Part shown: piece after piece, positions 1-7,843 of the stretch
Layout of the letters: every line of letters starts with the position of its first letter
Position numbering within the stretch: position 1 is the first letter of the stretch
Source: a bacterium
Lineage (GTDB): Bacteria > DYJV01 > JALVYZ01
DNA: 35,237 nt
Direction: 5' to 3'
Assembly (NCBI GenBank): GCA_027037705.1
Contig: JALVYZ010000238.1
Span: forward strand, 1 to 35,237
Made by a program: the position numbers and the translations under genes
The notes under the pieces: generated by a model
What the model was told of the DNA's origin: nothing
Databases searched by the model: none
What the model saw: only the letters and a program-made list of their open reading frames with translations

Positions 1-7
1 ATATTAT

Positions 8-59
8 AGACATGACAGGGCAATATTTGCCAAAAGATTATTTACTCCCCGCCATGTCT
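8..59. repeat. Nested inverted repeat at window edge
   Basis: AGACATG (8-14) is mirrored by CATGTCT (53-59). A second perfect hairpin, GGCAA-TAT-TTGCC, lies at 19-31, and GGG (18-20) can pair with CCC (48-50). The element follows the stop codon of the IPTL-CTERM gene, which is transcribed towards it. It has no following T-run, so it is not a typical intrinsic terminator. It could be a 3' stabilising structure, a dispersed palindromic repeat or a transposon remnant. No second copy was noticed in this window. Confidence 0.45.
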
Positions 60-89
60 TTATTTAAACATGATAGCCTCTAAAAAAAT

Positions 90-1145
90 TTAAAGGTCAT
101 AACCTCTTCTTTTAAATGCAAAAATTGCAACAATTCCCATAAGGAATGTAAGTATTATTGCTCCCCATTCACTTATAGTTGGCACAGGTTGAGCTGGCAT
201 TGGGCCTATTGCTACAGCACCTCCTCCCACTCCTGGGCCTCCCTGGTCACTAATAGCACCATTCTCACTTCCATCTTCGTCATATGGCCCTCCATCTGTT
301 AAATCAAAGGTAATTACTGTCTTGTTACCTTCAGTTGTTATTGAGGTAGCTATATTTTCCCATTCGCCTGTATTTATGTTTTTCTTCCAGTAACCATTAA
401 TAGCATCGTTTTGAGGGACATATATCTTCATATGGGCAGTGCCTCCATTTTGAAGACCACTTATATCAAACTTGAACATTCCATAAGGAAATGTTACATT
501 TGAAGGTGCATCTGAAGGAGGGTCTGTTGCCTGAACATTGGTTTGTGTTAGATTATCAGTATTAGAAATTGTAACATAAGCACTTCCAGCTCCCTGAAGA
601 GATGTTACATTGCTTTGTTCCCTATCAGGTGTGCCATCACCATTTCCATCTCCTGCGCCTGAACCTGTCAGATTGGGAACATTATCTTCTGTTTCAGGAG
701 ATACTCCATCTCCATCATCTACCCAAACAAGACCAAAAAGATAAGTTGTAATCCCAGTGTCTGGATCCTGATTGAGGATATAAGAATTTCCCGGATTATT
801 AAAAAAACCAGACATCCCATTACCAATAGTTGTAGGACTAATATTATCAAAACCATATGTATTTGTACTATCATTAAGGTCATTAATGATAGAAGGTCCT
901 TTATTTATAAGAGAGAGATTGTCTACTGAAATACCAAATACCAGGGCTTCAAGATATAAAGTATTTACAAGCATTTCCACTTCAGCTGAGTTATTATCAA
1001 TTCCATAATACCAGATTTGAAAATAGTTTTGTCCCCCTACACCCTGAACAGCATAGCATCTATCTTTCATTCCTCCAGATAAAATGACTATAAAAAATAC
1101 TACGATTCCCAGAAGAAAAGATAATAGAGAATGGTTTCTTTTCAT
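90..1145 (-). CDS. Choice-of-anchor U domain protein with IPTL-CTERM sorting tail
   Basis: Exported surface or secreted protein of 351 residues. The N-terminus (about 1-33) is a signal peptide: charged MKRN, a long hydrophobic stretch, then polar sequence. Residues 143-174 form an Asp/Gly-rich stretch (DDGDG, GDGNGDG), probably calcium-binding. Residues about 215-305 match the choice-of-anchor U pattern, including YGMFKFDISGL, a Tyr/Trp segment and DLTDGGPYDEDG. The C-terminus has VPTISEWG (321-328), a transmembrane helix (about 329-344) and KRR, the IPTL-CTERM tripartite sorting signal. Family knowledge says such tails are processed by an exosortase, usually the XrtH type, but none is encoded here. 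A strong Shine-Dalgarno (GGGAGGGG) sits about 3 bases before the ATG. It lies 165 bases downstream of tsaB and probably has its own promoter. Specific function unknown. Confidence 0.88.
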   Translation of the reverse strand: MKRNHSLLSFLLGIVVFFIVILSGGMKDRCYAVQGVGGQNYFQIWYYGIDNNSAEVEMLVNTLYLEALVFGISVDNLSLINKGPSIINDLNDSTNTYGFDNISPTTIGNGMSGFFNNPGNSYILNQDPDTGITTYLFGLVWVDDGDGVSPETEDNVPNLTGSGAGDGNGDGTPDREQSNVTSLQGAGSAYVTISNTDNLTQTNVQATDPPSDAPSNVTFPYGMFKFDISGLQNGGTAHMKIYVPQNDAINGYWKKNINTGEWENIATSITTEGNKTVITFDLTDGGPYDEDGSENGAISDQGGPGVGGGAVAIGPMPAQPVPTISEWGAIILTFLMGIVAIFAFKRRGYDL

Positions 1146-1221
1146 GATCCCCTCCCATGAAATAATGAATAATTCACATCTTATACACTATATTTAAGAG
1201 CTTTTAAAATAAAATAATTTT

Positions 1222-1249
1222 TTTTAACAAAAGAAAATACTTATGTCAA
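1222..1249 (-). promoter_or_regulatory. Putative promoter of the IPTL-CTERM gene
   Basis: Reading the minus strand, TTGACA (1244-1249) is followed after 16 bases by TTAAAA (1222-1227), or after 17 by TAAAAA. The -35 match is perfect and the -10 is poor. It is the best candidate in the 165-base gap between tsaB and the IPTL-CTERM gene; the rest of that gap shows no gene or convincing terminator. A TATAAG closer to the gene is an alternative -10. Confidence 0.4.
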
Positions 1250-1310
1250 GGAGACTTATTAAAGATATGTAGCTTTATGTGTACTTAATATCAAAGAGTT
1301 AGAGGGATTA

Positions 1311-1973
1311 TTAAGATTGGGGATGAAATTTAATTTCAGCATCTGATGGTTTTAAATAGAGAGGATTTATATCTGCAGTAATCTTATTGTTAGTCAAAAA
1401 CTTTTTGTATCCTAAGATTCCATAATTATGAGCAAATAAATTTCCATTGAATACTTTATCAATTTTAAATTCTGAATGTTCATTTTTTGATATAAATAAA
1501 GAATCTTCTAAAATTACAGCAATTTTTTTCATTGGTAGATTTTCAAATTTACAAACATTATATTCTGAAATTCTTTTAAAATTTAAATTTTCCCATTTGT
1601 AAATAGCATAAAAATATTCCTTATTTCTGCCCTCAATAATTGAAAGATATTCATCTTCAAAGTAATAGTTAAATGCAAGTGCATCAAGAGAACTTATACC
1701 TATTAAAGGTTTTTTCAATGCAAAAGAAAATCCTTTTGCAATTGATAAACCAATTCTAATTCCAGTAAAAGATCCTGGACCAATACCTGAGACAAACAAA
1801 TCAATTTCTTTTATATCTATATTTGCAAAATTTAAAAGATAATCAATAATTGGTAGAATTCTTTCTGAATGTGTTTTGTCAAGATTAAAATATAACTCTC
1901 CAATTATTGTCTCATTTTCAAGTAAACAAACACTTCCAGCTTTTGTTGAGGTATCAAATGCAAGTATTTTCAT
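1311..1973 (-). CDS. tsaB: tRNA threonylcarbamoyladenosine biosynthesis protein TsaB
   Basis: TsaB is the inactive TsaD paralogue that scaffolds the TsaBDE complex making t6A37 on ANN-decoding tRNAs. The 220-residue protein starts with MKILAFDTSTKAGSVCL, the ASKHA-fold phosphate-1 loop, and has HSERILP and the family hallmark GIGPGSFTGIRIGLSIAKG near residues 63-80, followed by GISSLDALA. Length is normal for the family (about 200-235). Its ATG shares one base with the rseP stop codon (TAATG), so it is translationally coupled as the last gene of the cluster. tsaC, which makes the threonylcarbamoyl-AMP substrate, is also in this window at 16640-17227, in another operon. Confidence 0.95.
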   Translation of the reverse strand: MKILAFDTSTKAGSVCLLENETIIGELYFNLDKTHSERILPIIDYLLNFANIDIKEIDLFVSGIGPGSFTGIRIGLSIAKGFSFALKKPLIGISSLDALAFNYYFEDEYLSIIEGRNKEYFYAIYKWENLNFKRISEYNVCKFENLPMKKIAVILEDSLFISKNEHSEFKIDKVFNGNLFAHNYGILGYKKFLTNNKITADINPLYLKPSDAEIKFHPQS

Positions 1974-3037
1974 TAGCGATTATGTAAAATTCTCAATATA
2001 TCATTATAAAACACAAAAACCATTAACATAATTAATATGGAAAATCCTATTTTATGAATTAGCTCTAATTTATTTATATCAAATTCTTTTCCTCTGATTT
2101 TTTCAATTAATAATATTACAATTCTTCCTCCATCAAGCACAGGAAAAGGCACAAGGTTTAAAACACCAAGATTCACACTAATTACAGCCAAAAAATATAA
2201 AAAATTAAAAACTCCCTGTTTGGCGCTTTCACCTGCAATCTGTCCTATTAAAATTGGCCCTCCAAGTGAACTAAAAGGTACAATTCTCTCAATTAACTTA
2301 ATTATACTTAAAACTGTTAATTTAGTCCATCTATATGTTTCAGAAAATCCTTTAACTAACGCTTGAAATGGATTCAAATGTACTATTTTTACCTTTGATG
2401 TATCTGCAACTATTCCAATAAAATATCTTTTTTTTGTTTCTCCAAAAATATTTTTATACTCTTTAATTATTGGTTTTAATTTAAAAGTTAAAATTTTATT
2501 ATTCCTTAATACTTGAATCGTTAAAATATCTCCTTGAAAATTTTTTATAACTTTTGGAATATCATCCCAGGTTTTTATGCTTTTATTATTAATAGCTATA
2601 ATTTTATCACCTTTTTGTAGTCCAGCACTATATGCAGGCATATTTTTCTGTACTTCTCCTATATATGGTTGTAATATTGCAACTCCTTTTAAAAATACAA
2701 TTGAAAAAAATATTGCTGCAAAAATAAAATTAAATAATGGACCTCCAAGAACAATCATTATCTTTTGAAAAGTTGTTTTTTTAGGAAATGAAAATTCTTC
2801 AAGTTCTACTGGAACATCATCATCTTCTTCTCCTAATAATTTTACATAACCGCCAAATGGGATAGCTGAAATTTTATATTCAGTTTCATTTTTTTTAAAA
2901 GAAAAAAGTTTTGGACCAAAACCAAGAGAGAATTCAAGCACATAAACTCTAAAAAGTTTTGCCATTGAAAAATGTCCAAATTCATGAACAAATATTAAAA
3001 CTGCAAGAACAACTATAGTTGATATTATATAAATCAT
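1973..3037 (-). CDS. rseP: RseP-type site-2 intramembrane zinc metalloprotease
   Basis: Inner-membrane S2P protease (M50) that cuts transmembrane segments, typically of anti-sigma factors or leftover signal peptides. HEFGH at residues 18-22 gives the zinc ligands His18 and His22 and catalytic Glu19 inside the first membrane helix. A GGYV stretch (about 62-65) follows. One PDZ domain occupies about 120-190, with the carboxylate-loop region AGLQKGDKIIAIN. The third ligand motif, PFPVLDGGR, lies near residues 298-306. Length is 354; the E. coli enzyme (450) carries two PDZ domains, so this is the shorter single-PDZ form. It overlaps dxr by 4 bases (ATGA) and tsaB by 1. Confidence 0.96.
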   Translation of the reverse strand: MIYIISTIVVLAVLIFVHEFGHFSMAKLFRVYVLEFSLGFGPKLFSFKKNETEYKISAIPFGGYVKLLGEEDDDVPVELEEFSFPKKTTFQKIMIVLGGPLFNFIFAAIFFSIVFLKGVAILQPYIGEVQKNMPAYSAGLQKGDKIIAINNKSIKTWDDIPKVIKNFQGDILTIQVLRNNKILTFKLKPIIKEYKNIFGETKKRYFIGIVADTSKVKIVHLNPFQALVKGFSETYRWTKLTVLSIIKLIERIVPFSSLGGPILIGQIAGESAKQGVFNFLYFLAVISVNLGVLNLVPFPVLDGGRIVILLIEKIRGKEFDINKLELIHKIGFSILIMLMVFVFYNDILRILHNR

Positions 3038-4158
3038 TTTTCTAACCTCTTTTTTATCTCCTCATTTATTATAAACACATCTTCAATTCTGTCAAATTTT
3101 TCAGGGAAATTATATTTAAATATTTTCTCAATAATTTTAAAAATATCTAAAAATTTAATCTCATTTTTTAAAAACTTATTTACTGCAATTTCATTTGCCA
3201 TATTTAAAGCAGCAGGATAACCTTTCCCTAACTTTAAAACATCATAGGCAAATTTTAAAGTTGGAAATTTCTCATAATCAGGTTCAAAAAATTCAAGGCT
3301 TTTACCTGCTAAATTTATACTTTCATTTAAAGTACTTCTTTCAGGGTAAAAAAGAGCATAACTAATTGGTATTTCCATAGAGGGTTTACCAAGTTGAGCA
3401 ATTATACTTCCGTCACTAAAACTTACCATTGAATGAACAATACTTTGAGGATGAATTAATACTTCAATATTTTCAGGTCCAATATTAAAAAGCCATTTAG
3501 CTTCAATAATTTCAAGTCCTTTATTCATTAATGTTGCAGAGTCAACTGTAATTTTTTTCCCCATTTTCCATGTTGGATGATTTAACGCATCATTAACTGT
3601 AATTTCTGAAAACTTTTCCCTTTTTAACTTAAAAAAAGGTCCACCTGAGGCTGTTAGTATTATTTTATTAACAAACTTTTTATTCTCTCCATTTAAACAT
3701 TGAAAAATAGCACTATGTTCGCTGTCAACTGGGATTATTTCAACATTTTGTTTTTTTGATTTTTCAATAATAAATTTTCCTGCAGAGACTAATGATTCTT
3801 TATTTGCAAGAGCAATTCTTTTCGAATAATCAATTGCAAGAAATGTAGGTAAAATTCCTGCAACTCCAGAAATTCCAATAACACAAATATCAACATTTTT
3901 ATAAGAACAGAAGTCTTTTATTCCATTTTTTCCACTGAATATTTTACCTTTGAAATTATCTTTTATTTTTTTTAAATTTTTTTCCTCTGAAATATACACA
4001 ATCTCTGGCGAAAATTCATTAATTTGAGACAGTAATAAATCAATATTTTTCCCAGCAAATAATCCTACTATTTTAAATTTATCTTTATATTTTCTAACAA
4101 TATTTAATGTTTGAACTCCAATAGAACCTGTTGAACCAAATATATTTAATGTTTTCAT
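3034..4158 (-). CDS. dxr: 1-deoxy-D-xylulose 5-phosphate reductoisomerase
   Basis: Converts DXP to 2-C-methyl-D-erythritol 4-phosphate with NADPH and a divalent metal, the committed step of the MEP isoprenoid pathway. Visible motifs: NADPH-binding GSTGSIG (about 8-14), ALANKESLVSAG, metal/substrate region PVDSEHSAIFQ, and HPTWKMGKKITVDSATLMNKG followed by EAKWLF. Length 374 is normal (about 380-400). The stop overlaps the rseP start by 4 bases. The start codon directly abuts the cdsA stop. Together with uppS it places isoprenoid and undecaprenyl carrier supply in one operon. Confidence 0.97.
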   Translation of the reverse strand: MKTLNIFGSTGSIGVQTLNIVRKYKDKFKIVGLFAGKNIDLLLSQINEFSPEIVYISEEKNLKKIKDNFKGKIFSGKNGIKDFCSYKNVDICVIGISGVAGILPTFLAIDYSKRIALANKESLVSAGKFIIEKSKKQNVEIIPVDSEHSAIFQCLNGENKKFVNKIILTASGGPFFKLKREKFSEITVNDALNHPTWKMGKKITVDSATLMNKGLEIIEAKWLFNIGPENIEVLIHPQSIVHSMVSFSDGSIIAQLGKPSMEIPISYALFYPERSTLNESINLAGKSLEFFEPDYEKFPTLKFAYDVLKLGKGYPAALNMANEIAVNKFLKNEIKFLDIFKIIEKIFKYNFPEKFDRIEDVFIINEEIKKRLEK

Positions 4159-4938
4159 TTAGAAACCTAATAAAATATAAAATATTGGAATAGCAAAGAA
4201 TAAACTATCTATTCTATCTAACATTCCGCCATGCCCTGGAAATATATTTCCTGAATCTTTTTTGTTATTATATCTTTTTAGAGCAGATTCAAACAAATCT
4301 CCTAAAATACAGGAAATAGAGAGAATAAAGGATATAAAAATTATTTTAAGAAATGGAAGTTTTAATACAAAAAAATTAAAAATCAAAGATACCAATAAAG
4401 AACCTATAATACCTCCAATTGCACCTTCTACTGTTTTATTTGGACTAATTTTAGGACATAACTTATTTTTACCAAATTTTGTGCCTGCAAAATAAGCAAA
4501 AGAATCTGTACTCCATGCTATCAGAAGTATAAACATTATTAAATTTTTTCCTTCTCCATTAGCAATAATTGGTATTGAAAAACATAAAAAGAAAGAAATA
4601 TACACATTTGAGATAATAAAGATTAAAATTTCATTAATATTTGAAAAAGACTTTTTAACAGAAAGAATAAATAAACAAAATGAAAAAATAAATAGTATTA
4701 TAAGGCAATAAATAACTAAATTAATTGACAAAGCAAAACTTATTACAAAGAAAATTGAAAAAAAAGAAGAATATAAAAAATATTTTAAATTGAAATTTTC
4801 AAATAAATTGAAAAATTCATAATGAGACATCAAAAGAACAGCAAAAAGCAATAAGTAGAAAAAATAGATAGGTAAAAAATAGATAATTAATATTAATAAA
4901 ATAATTCCTATTATTCCAGTTATTATCCTTTTTTGCAT
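4159..4938 (-). CDS. cdsA: Phosphatidate cytidylyltransferase (CDP-diglyceride synthase)
   Basis: Integral membrane enzyme making CDP-diacylglycerol from phosphatidate and CTP for all phospholipids. The 259-residue protein is mostly hydrophobic, with about seven or eight predicted helices. The C-terminal family signature is clear: SALKRYNNKKDSGNIFPGHG followed by GMLDRIDS, plus the upstream DSFAYFAG and SPNKTVEGAIGG motifs. Length is normal. The start codon shares one base with the uppS stop (TAATG). Gene order uppS-cdsA-dxr-rseP is widely conserved in bacteria, which supports the call. Confidence 0.96.
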   Translation of the reverse strand: MQKRIITGIIGIILLILIIYFLPIYFFYLLLFAVLLMSHYEFFNLFENFNLKYFLYSSFFSIFFVISFALSINLVIYCLIILFIFSFCLFILSVKKSFSNINEILIFIISNVYISFFLCFSIPIIANGEGKNLIMFILLIAWSTDSFAYFAGTKFGKNKLCPKISPNKTVEGAIGGIIGSLLVSLIFNFFVLKLPFLKIIFISFILSISCILGDLFESALKRYNNKKDSGNIFPGHGGMLDRIDSLFFAIPIFYILLGF

Positions 4939-5651
4939 TAATTATTAATCTGTTCTGAAATTTTACCAAATCTTCGTTCTCTTTTAGAAAAATCTTCCAA
5001 AGCTTTCTTAAATTCATTTTTATCAAAATCTGGCCAAAGAGTATCAGTAATATATAACTCTGTATATGCTATTTGCCACAAAAGAAAATTACTAATTCTA
5101 TATTCTCCACTTGTTCTTATTAATAAATCAGGATCTTTAATTCCTTTTGTATAAAGAAAGTTTGAAAAAAGCTGCTCATTTATTTTTTCTTCATCAATTT
5201 TTTCAGCAACAATACGTTTAACAGCTTGAAGAATATCAGCTCTTCCACCATAATTCAAAGCAATATTAAGCATTAAATCACTACAATTTGAGGTTATTTC
5301 CATTGAATTATTAAGTAAATTTTTAATGTCATCAGGAAATTTTGATAAATCTCCAATAAAATTTAACTTTATGTTATTTTTTTTTAATTCTTTAACTTCT
5401 TTTTTAATGTATTCTTTTAAAAGTGACATTAAAAATGATATTTCTTCTTTTGGCCTTTCCCAATTTTCTGTTGAAAATGCAAAAAGAGTTAATACTTTAA
5501 TCCCAAATTCTTTTGAAGCTTCAACTATTTCTTTAACTCTTTTCATTCCTTCTTTATGACCATAAAATCTGGGCTTATTCCTATTTTTAGCCCATCTTCC
5601 ATTGCCATCCATTATTATTGCTACATGTTCTGGTATATTTTTCATTGTCAT
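4938..5651 (-). CDS. uppS: Undecaprenyl diphosphate synthase (cis-prenyltransferase)
   Basis: Elongates farnesyl diphosphate with isopentenyl units to the C55 lipid carrier used for peptidoglycan and other surface polymers. HVAIIMDGNGRWAK (about 9-22) holds the catalytic Asp. The C-terminal LIRTSGEYRISNFLLWQIAY and WPDF motifs are conserved in the family. Length 237 is slightly short but normal. Two candidate ATGs lie six bases apart (5649-5651 and 5643-5645). Neither has a Shine-Dalgarno, and the first is only 6 bases beyond the U-run of the ferredoxin terminator. The transcript therefore either reads through that hairpin or begins very near the start codon. Its stop overlaps cdsA by one base. 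Confidence 0.95.
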   Translation of the reverse strand: MTMKNIPEHVAIIMDGNGRWAKNRNKPRFYGHKEGMKRVKEIVEASKEFGIKVLTLFAFSTENWERPKEEISFLMSLLKEYIKKEVKELKKNNIKLNFIGDLSKFPDDIKNLLNNSMEITSNCSDLMLNIALNYGGRADILQAVKRIVAEKIDEEKINEQLFSNFLYTKGIKDPDLLIRTSGEYRISNFLLWQIAYTELYITDTLWPDFDKNEFKKALEDFSKRERRFGKISEQINN

Positions 5652-5657
5652 GTGAAT

Positions 5658-5690
5658 AAAAAAAAGGTGCTTCCAAAAGGAAGCACCTTT
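5658..5690 (-). terminator. Intrinsic terminator after the ferredoxin gene
   Basis: A perfect 12-bp stem, AAAGGTGCTTCC (5663-5674) and GGAAGCACCTTT (5679-5690), encloses a 4-base loop. On the minus strand it is followed by a run of eight T (5665-5658), so it terminates transcription leaving the ferredoxin gene, whose stop codon is 13 bases upstream. It ends 6 bases before the uppS start codon, so it also forms or replaces the uppS leader. Confidence 0.85.
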
Positions 5691-5703
5691 CTAAATTTTT
5701 TAA

Positions 5704-5874
5704 TTATTTTTCAATTATAGCACCAGTTGGGCATACTTCTACACAAGTTCCACATTCTGTGCATTTGTCTTGATCAATAACATATTTGTCTTCACCTTCT
5801 GAAATTGCTTCACTTGGGCATTCTTCTGCACATGTTCCACATGCTACACATTCATCTGTAATTTCATAAGCCAT
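5704..5874 (-). CDS. 2x[4Fe-4S] bacterial-type ferredoxin
   Basis: Small soluble electron carrier of 56 residues, starting MAYEITDECVACGTCAEECP. There are two canonical CxxCxxCxxxCP clusters: Cys9, 12, 15, 19 and Cys38, 41, 44, 48. The two halves are internally symmetric, as in clostridial ferredoxins. The start is fixed by a very strong Shine-Dalgarno, AAGGAGGT, with a 6-base A spacer. The gene sits 50 bases downstream of frr and is closed by a strong intrinsic terminator. It interrupts the common frr-uppS order. Low-potential electrons for dxr-pathway iron-sulfur enzymes or general fermentative metabolism are possible uses; the partner is unknown. Confidence 0.95.
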   Translation of the reverse strand: MAYEITDECVACGTCAEECPSEAISEGEDKYVIDQDKCTECGTCVEVCPTGAIIEK

Positions 5875-5901
5875 TTTTTTACCTCCTTAAATTAATTTGT
5901 T

Positions 5902-5923
5902 ATTCTGGGTTTTTATCCAGAAT
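5902..5923 (-). other. Short hairpin between frr and ferredoxin
   Basis: ATTCTGG (5902-5908) and CCAGAAT (5917-5923) form a 7-bp stem with an 8-base loop. It begins two bases after the frr stop codon and has no T-run in either direction. It may be a weak attenuator or an mRNA-processing or stability element that lets ferredoxin be expressed differently from the ribosomal genes. Confidence 0.4.
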
Positions 5924-5924
5924 G

Positions 5925-6491
5925 TTAAATTTCCCTGATTTCTCTTTCTTTCTCTTCAAAAATCTTATCTATCTTCTCAATATATTCATCAGTTATTTCC
6001 TGAACTTTTTCTTGAGCCTTCTTTAACTCATCTTCTGTGATAACCTTATCTTTCTGCATAGATTTTAATTTATCATTCATATCTCTTCTAATATTTCTAA
6101 TTGCAATCTTTGCCTGTTCTATAATTTTTTTTGTCTGTTTTACAAGTTCATTTCTCCTCTCTTCTGTAAGAGGAGGGATATTCAATCTAATAACTTTTCC
6201 ATCATTAACAGGAGCTAATCCAATATCTGAATTAGCAATTGCTTTTTCGATTTCTTGAATAAATTTTGGTTCCCATGGTTGAATCATTATTGTTTTACTA
6301 TCAGGAATGGATAAAGAAGCAACCTGATTAATTGGAGTTAAAGTACCATAATAATTGATTTTTATCCCATCTAAGATAGCAAGAGAAGCTCTTCCTGTTC
6401 TAATCTTTCCAAGGTCTTTTTTCAAGGTTTCAATTGTCTTATCCATTCTTTTTTTATCTTCTTTTAAAACTTTATCTATTTCGGGATTCAT
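5925..6491 (-). CDS. frr: Ribosome recycling factor
   Basis: RRF splits post-termination ribosomes together with EF-G. The 188-residue protein has the full family layout: helix 1 with GKIRTGRASLAILDGIKINYYG, domain II with PINQVASLSIPDSKTIMIQPWE, and the conserved helix 3 region VIRLNIPPLTEERR, then the long charged helices to the C-terminus. Length is standard (about 185). A strong Shine-Dalgarno (AGGAGGGA) is located 4-5 bases before the ATG. It follows pyrH by 17 bases. Confidence 0.97.
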   Translation of the reverse strand: MNPEIDKVLKEDKKRMDKTIETLKKDLGKIRTGRASLAILDGIKINYYGTLTPINQVASLSIPDSKTIMIQPWEPKFIQEIEKAIANSDIGLAPVNDGKVIRLNIPPLTEERRNELVKQTKKIIEQAKIAIRNIRRDMNDKLKSMQKDKVITEDELKKAQEKVQEITDEYIEKIDKIFEEKEREIREI

Positions 6492-6508
6492 TTTATCCCT
6501 CCTATTTT

Positions 6509-7216
6509 TTAATGGACAATTGTGCCTATCTGTTTTCCTTCAATAATCTTTTTTAAATTCCCTTTTTCAAAAAGATTGAAAACAATTATTGGCAATTTGT
6601 TATCCTTGCATAAACTAAAAGCAGTTAAATCCATAATTTTTAAATTTTTTTCATATGCCATTGAAAAAGTTAATTCAGTAAATTTTTCTGCATCTAAAAA
6701 TTCATTTGGATCTTTATTATATATTCCATCAACATTTGTTGCTTTTAATAAAATATCTGCTTCAATTTCTATTGCCCTTAAAGCAGCTGCTGTATCTGTG
6801 GTGAAAAATGGATTACCTGTGCCACCACCAAAAATTACTATTCTCCCTTTTTCAAGGTGTCTTATTGCTCTTCTTCTAATATATGGTTCTGCAATCTGTC
6901 TCATTTCGATAGCTGTCTGAACTCTTGTATCCATTCCTGCTTTTTCAAGAGCATTTTGTAAAGCAAGACTATTTATAATAGTTGCCAGCATCCCCATATA
7001 ATCGCCTGTAGCTCTATCAACACCAAGAGTAGTGCCTTCTATTCCTCTAAAAATATTTCCACCACCAACTACTATAGCAATCTGAACACCTTTATCATGT
7101 ATATTTTTAATTTCACTACTTAAATGTGTCAATACTGAATCTTGAATACCATATCCTTGATTTCCTGATAATGCCTCACCACTTATTTTTAGAAGAATTC
7201 TTTTATATTTTGTCAT
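6509..7216 (-). CDS. pyrH: Uridylate kinase (UMP kinase)
   Basis: Hexameric amino-acid-kinase-fold enzyme phosphorylating UMP to UDP. Motifs: [12 protein letters not shown] at the N-terminus, [10 protein letters not shown] for UMP binding, the [20 protein letters not shown] helix, [20 protein letters not shown], and [12 protein letters not shown]. Length 235 matches the family (about 240). It lies one base downstream of tsf and 17 bases upstream of frr, in the classic rpsB-tsf-pyrH-frr order. Confidence 0.97.
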   Translation of the reverse strand: MTKYKRILLKISGEALSGNQGYGIQDSVLTHLSSEIKNIHDKGVQIAIVVGGGNIFRGIEGTTLGVDRATGDYMGMLATIINSLALQNALEKAGMDTRVQTAIEMRQIAEPYIRRRAIRHLEKGRIVIFGGGTGNPFFTTDTAAALRAIEIEADILLKATNVDGIYNKDPNEFLDAEKFTELTFSMAYEKNLKIMDLTAFSLCKDNKLPIIVFNLFEKGNLKKIIEGKQIGTIVH

Positions 7217-7217
7217 T

Positions 7218-7820
7218 TTATTTTATTTCTTCACCTAAAACAAATCTAACAAATCTTCTAACAACAATATTTTCTCCTAATTTTGCTATTGCTTCATTAA
7301 TTAGATCTTGCACTGTTTTTTCATCATCTCTTATATATGGTTGTTCTAAAAGACAAACTTCTTTATAATATTTTTGAATTTTACCTTCAACTATTTTATC
7401 AACTATTTTTTCAGGTTTTCCACTTTCTAAAGCCTGAGCTTTATAAATTTCTTTCTCTCTTTGAAGAACATCTTCTGGGATATCTTCTCTTTTTACATAC
7501 AATGGATTTGCTGCAGCTATTTGCATTGCAATTTCATTAACTAAAGTCTTAAAGTCATCTGTTTTTGCAACAAAATCAGTTTCACAATTAACCTCTACTA
7601 AAACTCCTATCTTACCACCATGATGAATATATGATGCAATTAATCCATCTGATGCTGTTCTTGAAGCTTTTTTAGCAGCCTTTGCAATTCCTTTCTTTTT
7701 CAAAATATCAATTGCTTTTTCAATGTCACCATTTGCTTCTTGCAGTGCTTTTTTACAATCCATAAATCCTGCACCTGTCTTATCTCTTAACTCCTTAACA
7801 ACTTTTGCTGAAATTTCCAT
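7218..7820 (-). CDS. tsf: Elongation factor Ts
   Basis: Nucleotide exchange factor for EF-Tu. The N-terminal UBA-like domain has [19 protein letters not shown], and the core has [15 protein letters not shown], which carries the TDFVAK motif that inserts into EF-Tu. The 200-residue length is the short bacterial form (about 195-220), lacking the longer insertion of E. coli EF-Ts (283). A strong Shine-Dalgarno (AAAGGAGG) lies upstream; the spacer to the ATG is 10 bases. It lies 23 bases after rpsB and is probably controlled together with it. Confidence 0.97.
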   Translation of the reverse strand: MEISAKVVKELRDKTGAGFMDCKKALQEANGDIEKAIDILKKKGIAKAAKKASRTASDGLIASYIHHGGKIGVLVEVNCETDFVAKTDDFKTLVNEIAMQIAAANPLYVKREDIPEDVLQREKEIYKAQALESGKPEKIVDKIVEGKIQKYYKEVCLLEQPYIRDDEKTVQDLINEAIAKLGENIVVRRFVRFVLGEEIK

Positions 7821-7843
7821 TTATCTTAATCCTCCTTTCATTT

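Noticed and set aside
1284-1315. Inverted repeat CTTAATA/TATTAAG at the end of tsaB as a terminator
   Set aside because: AT-only stem with an 18-base loop and no T-run; too weak to call.
6522-6920. 132-codon plus-strand frame inside pyrH
   Set aside because: pyrH is unambiguous on the other strand; the translated product matches no family and has shadow-like Ile/Ser/Phe composition.
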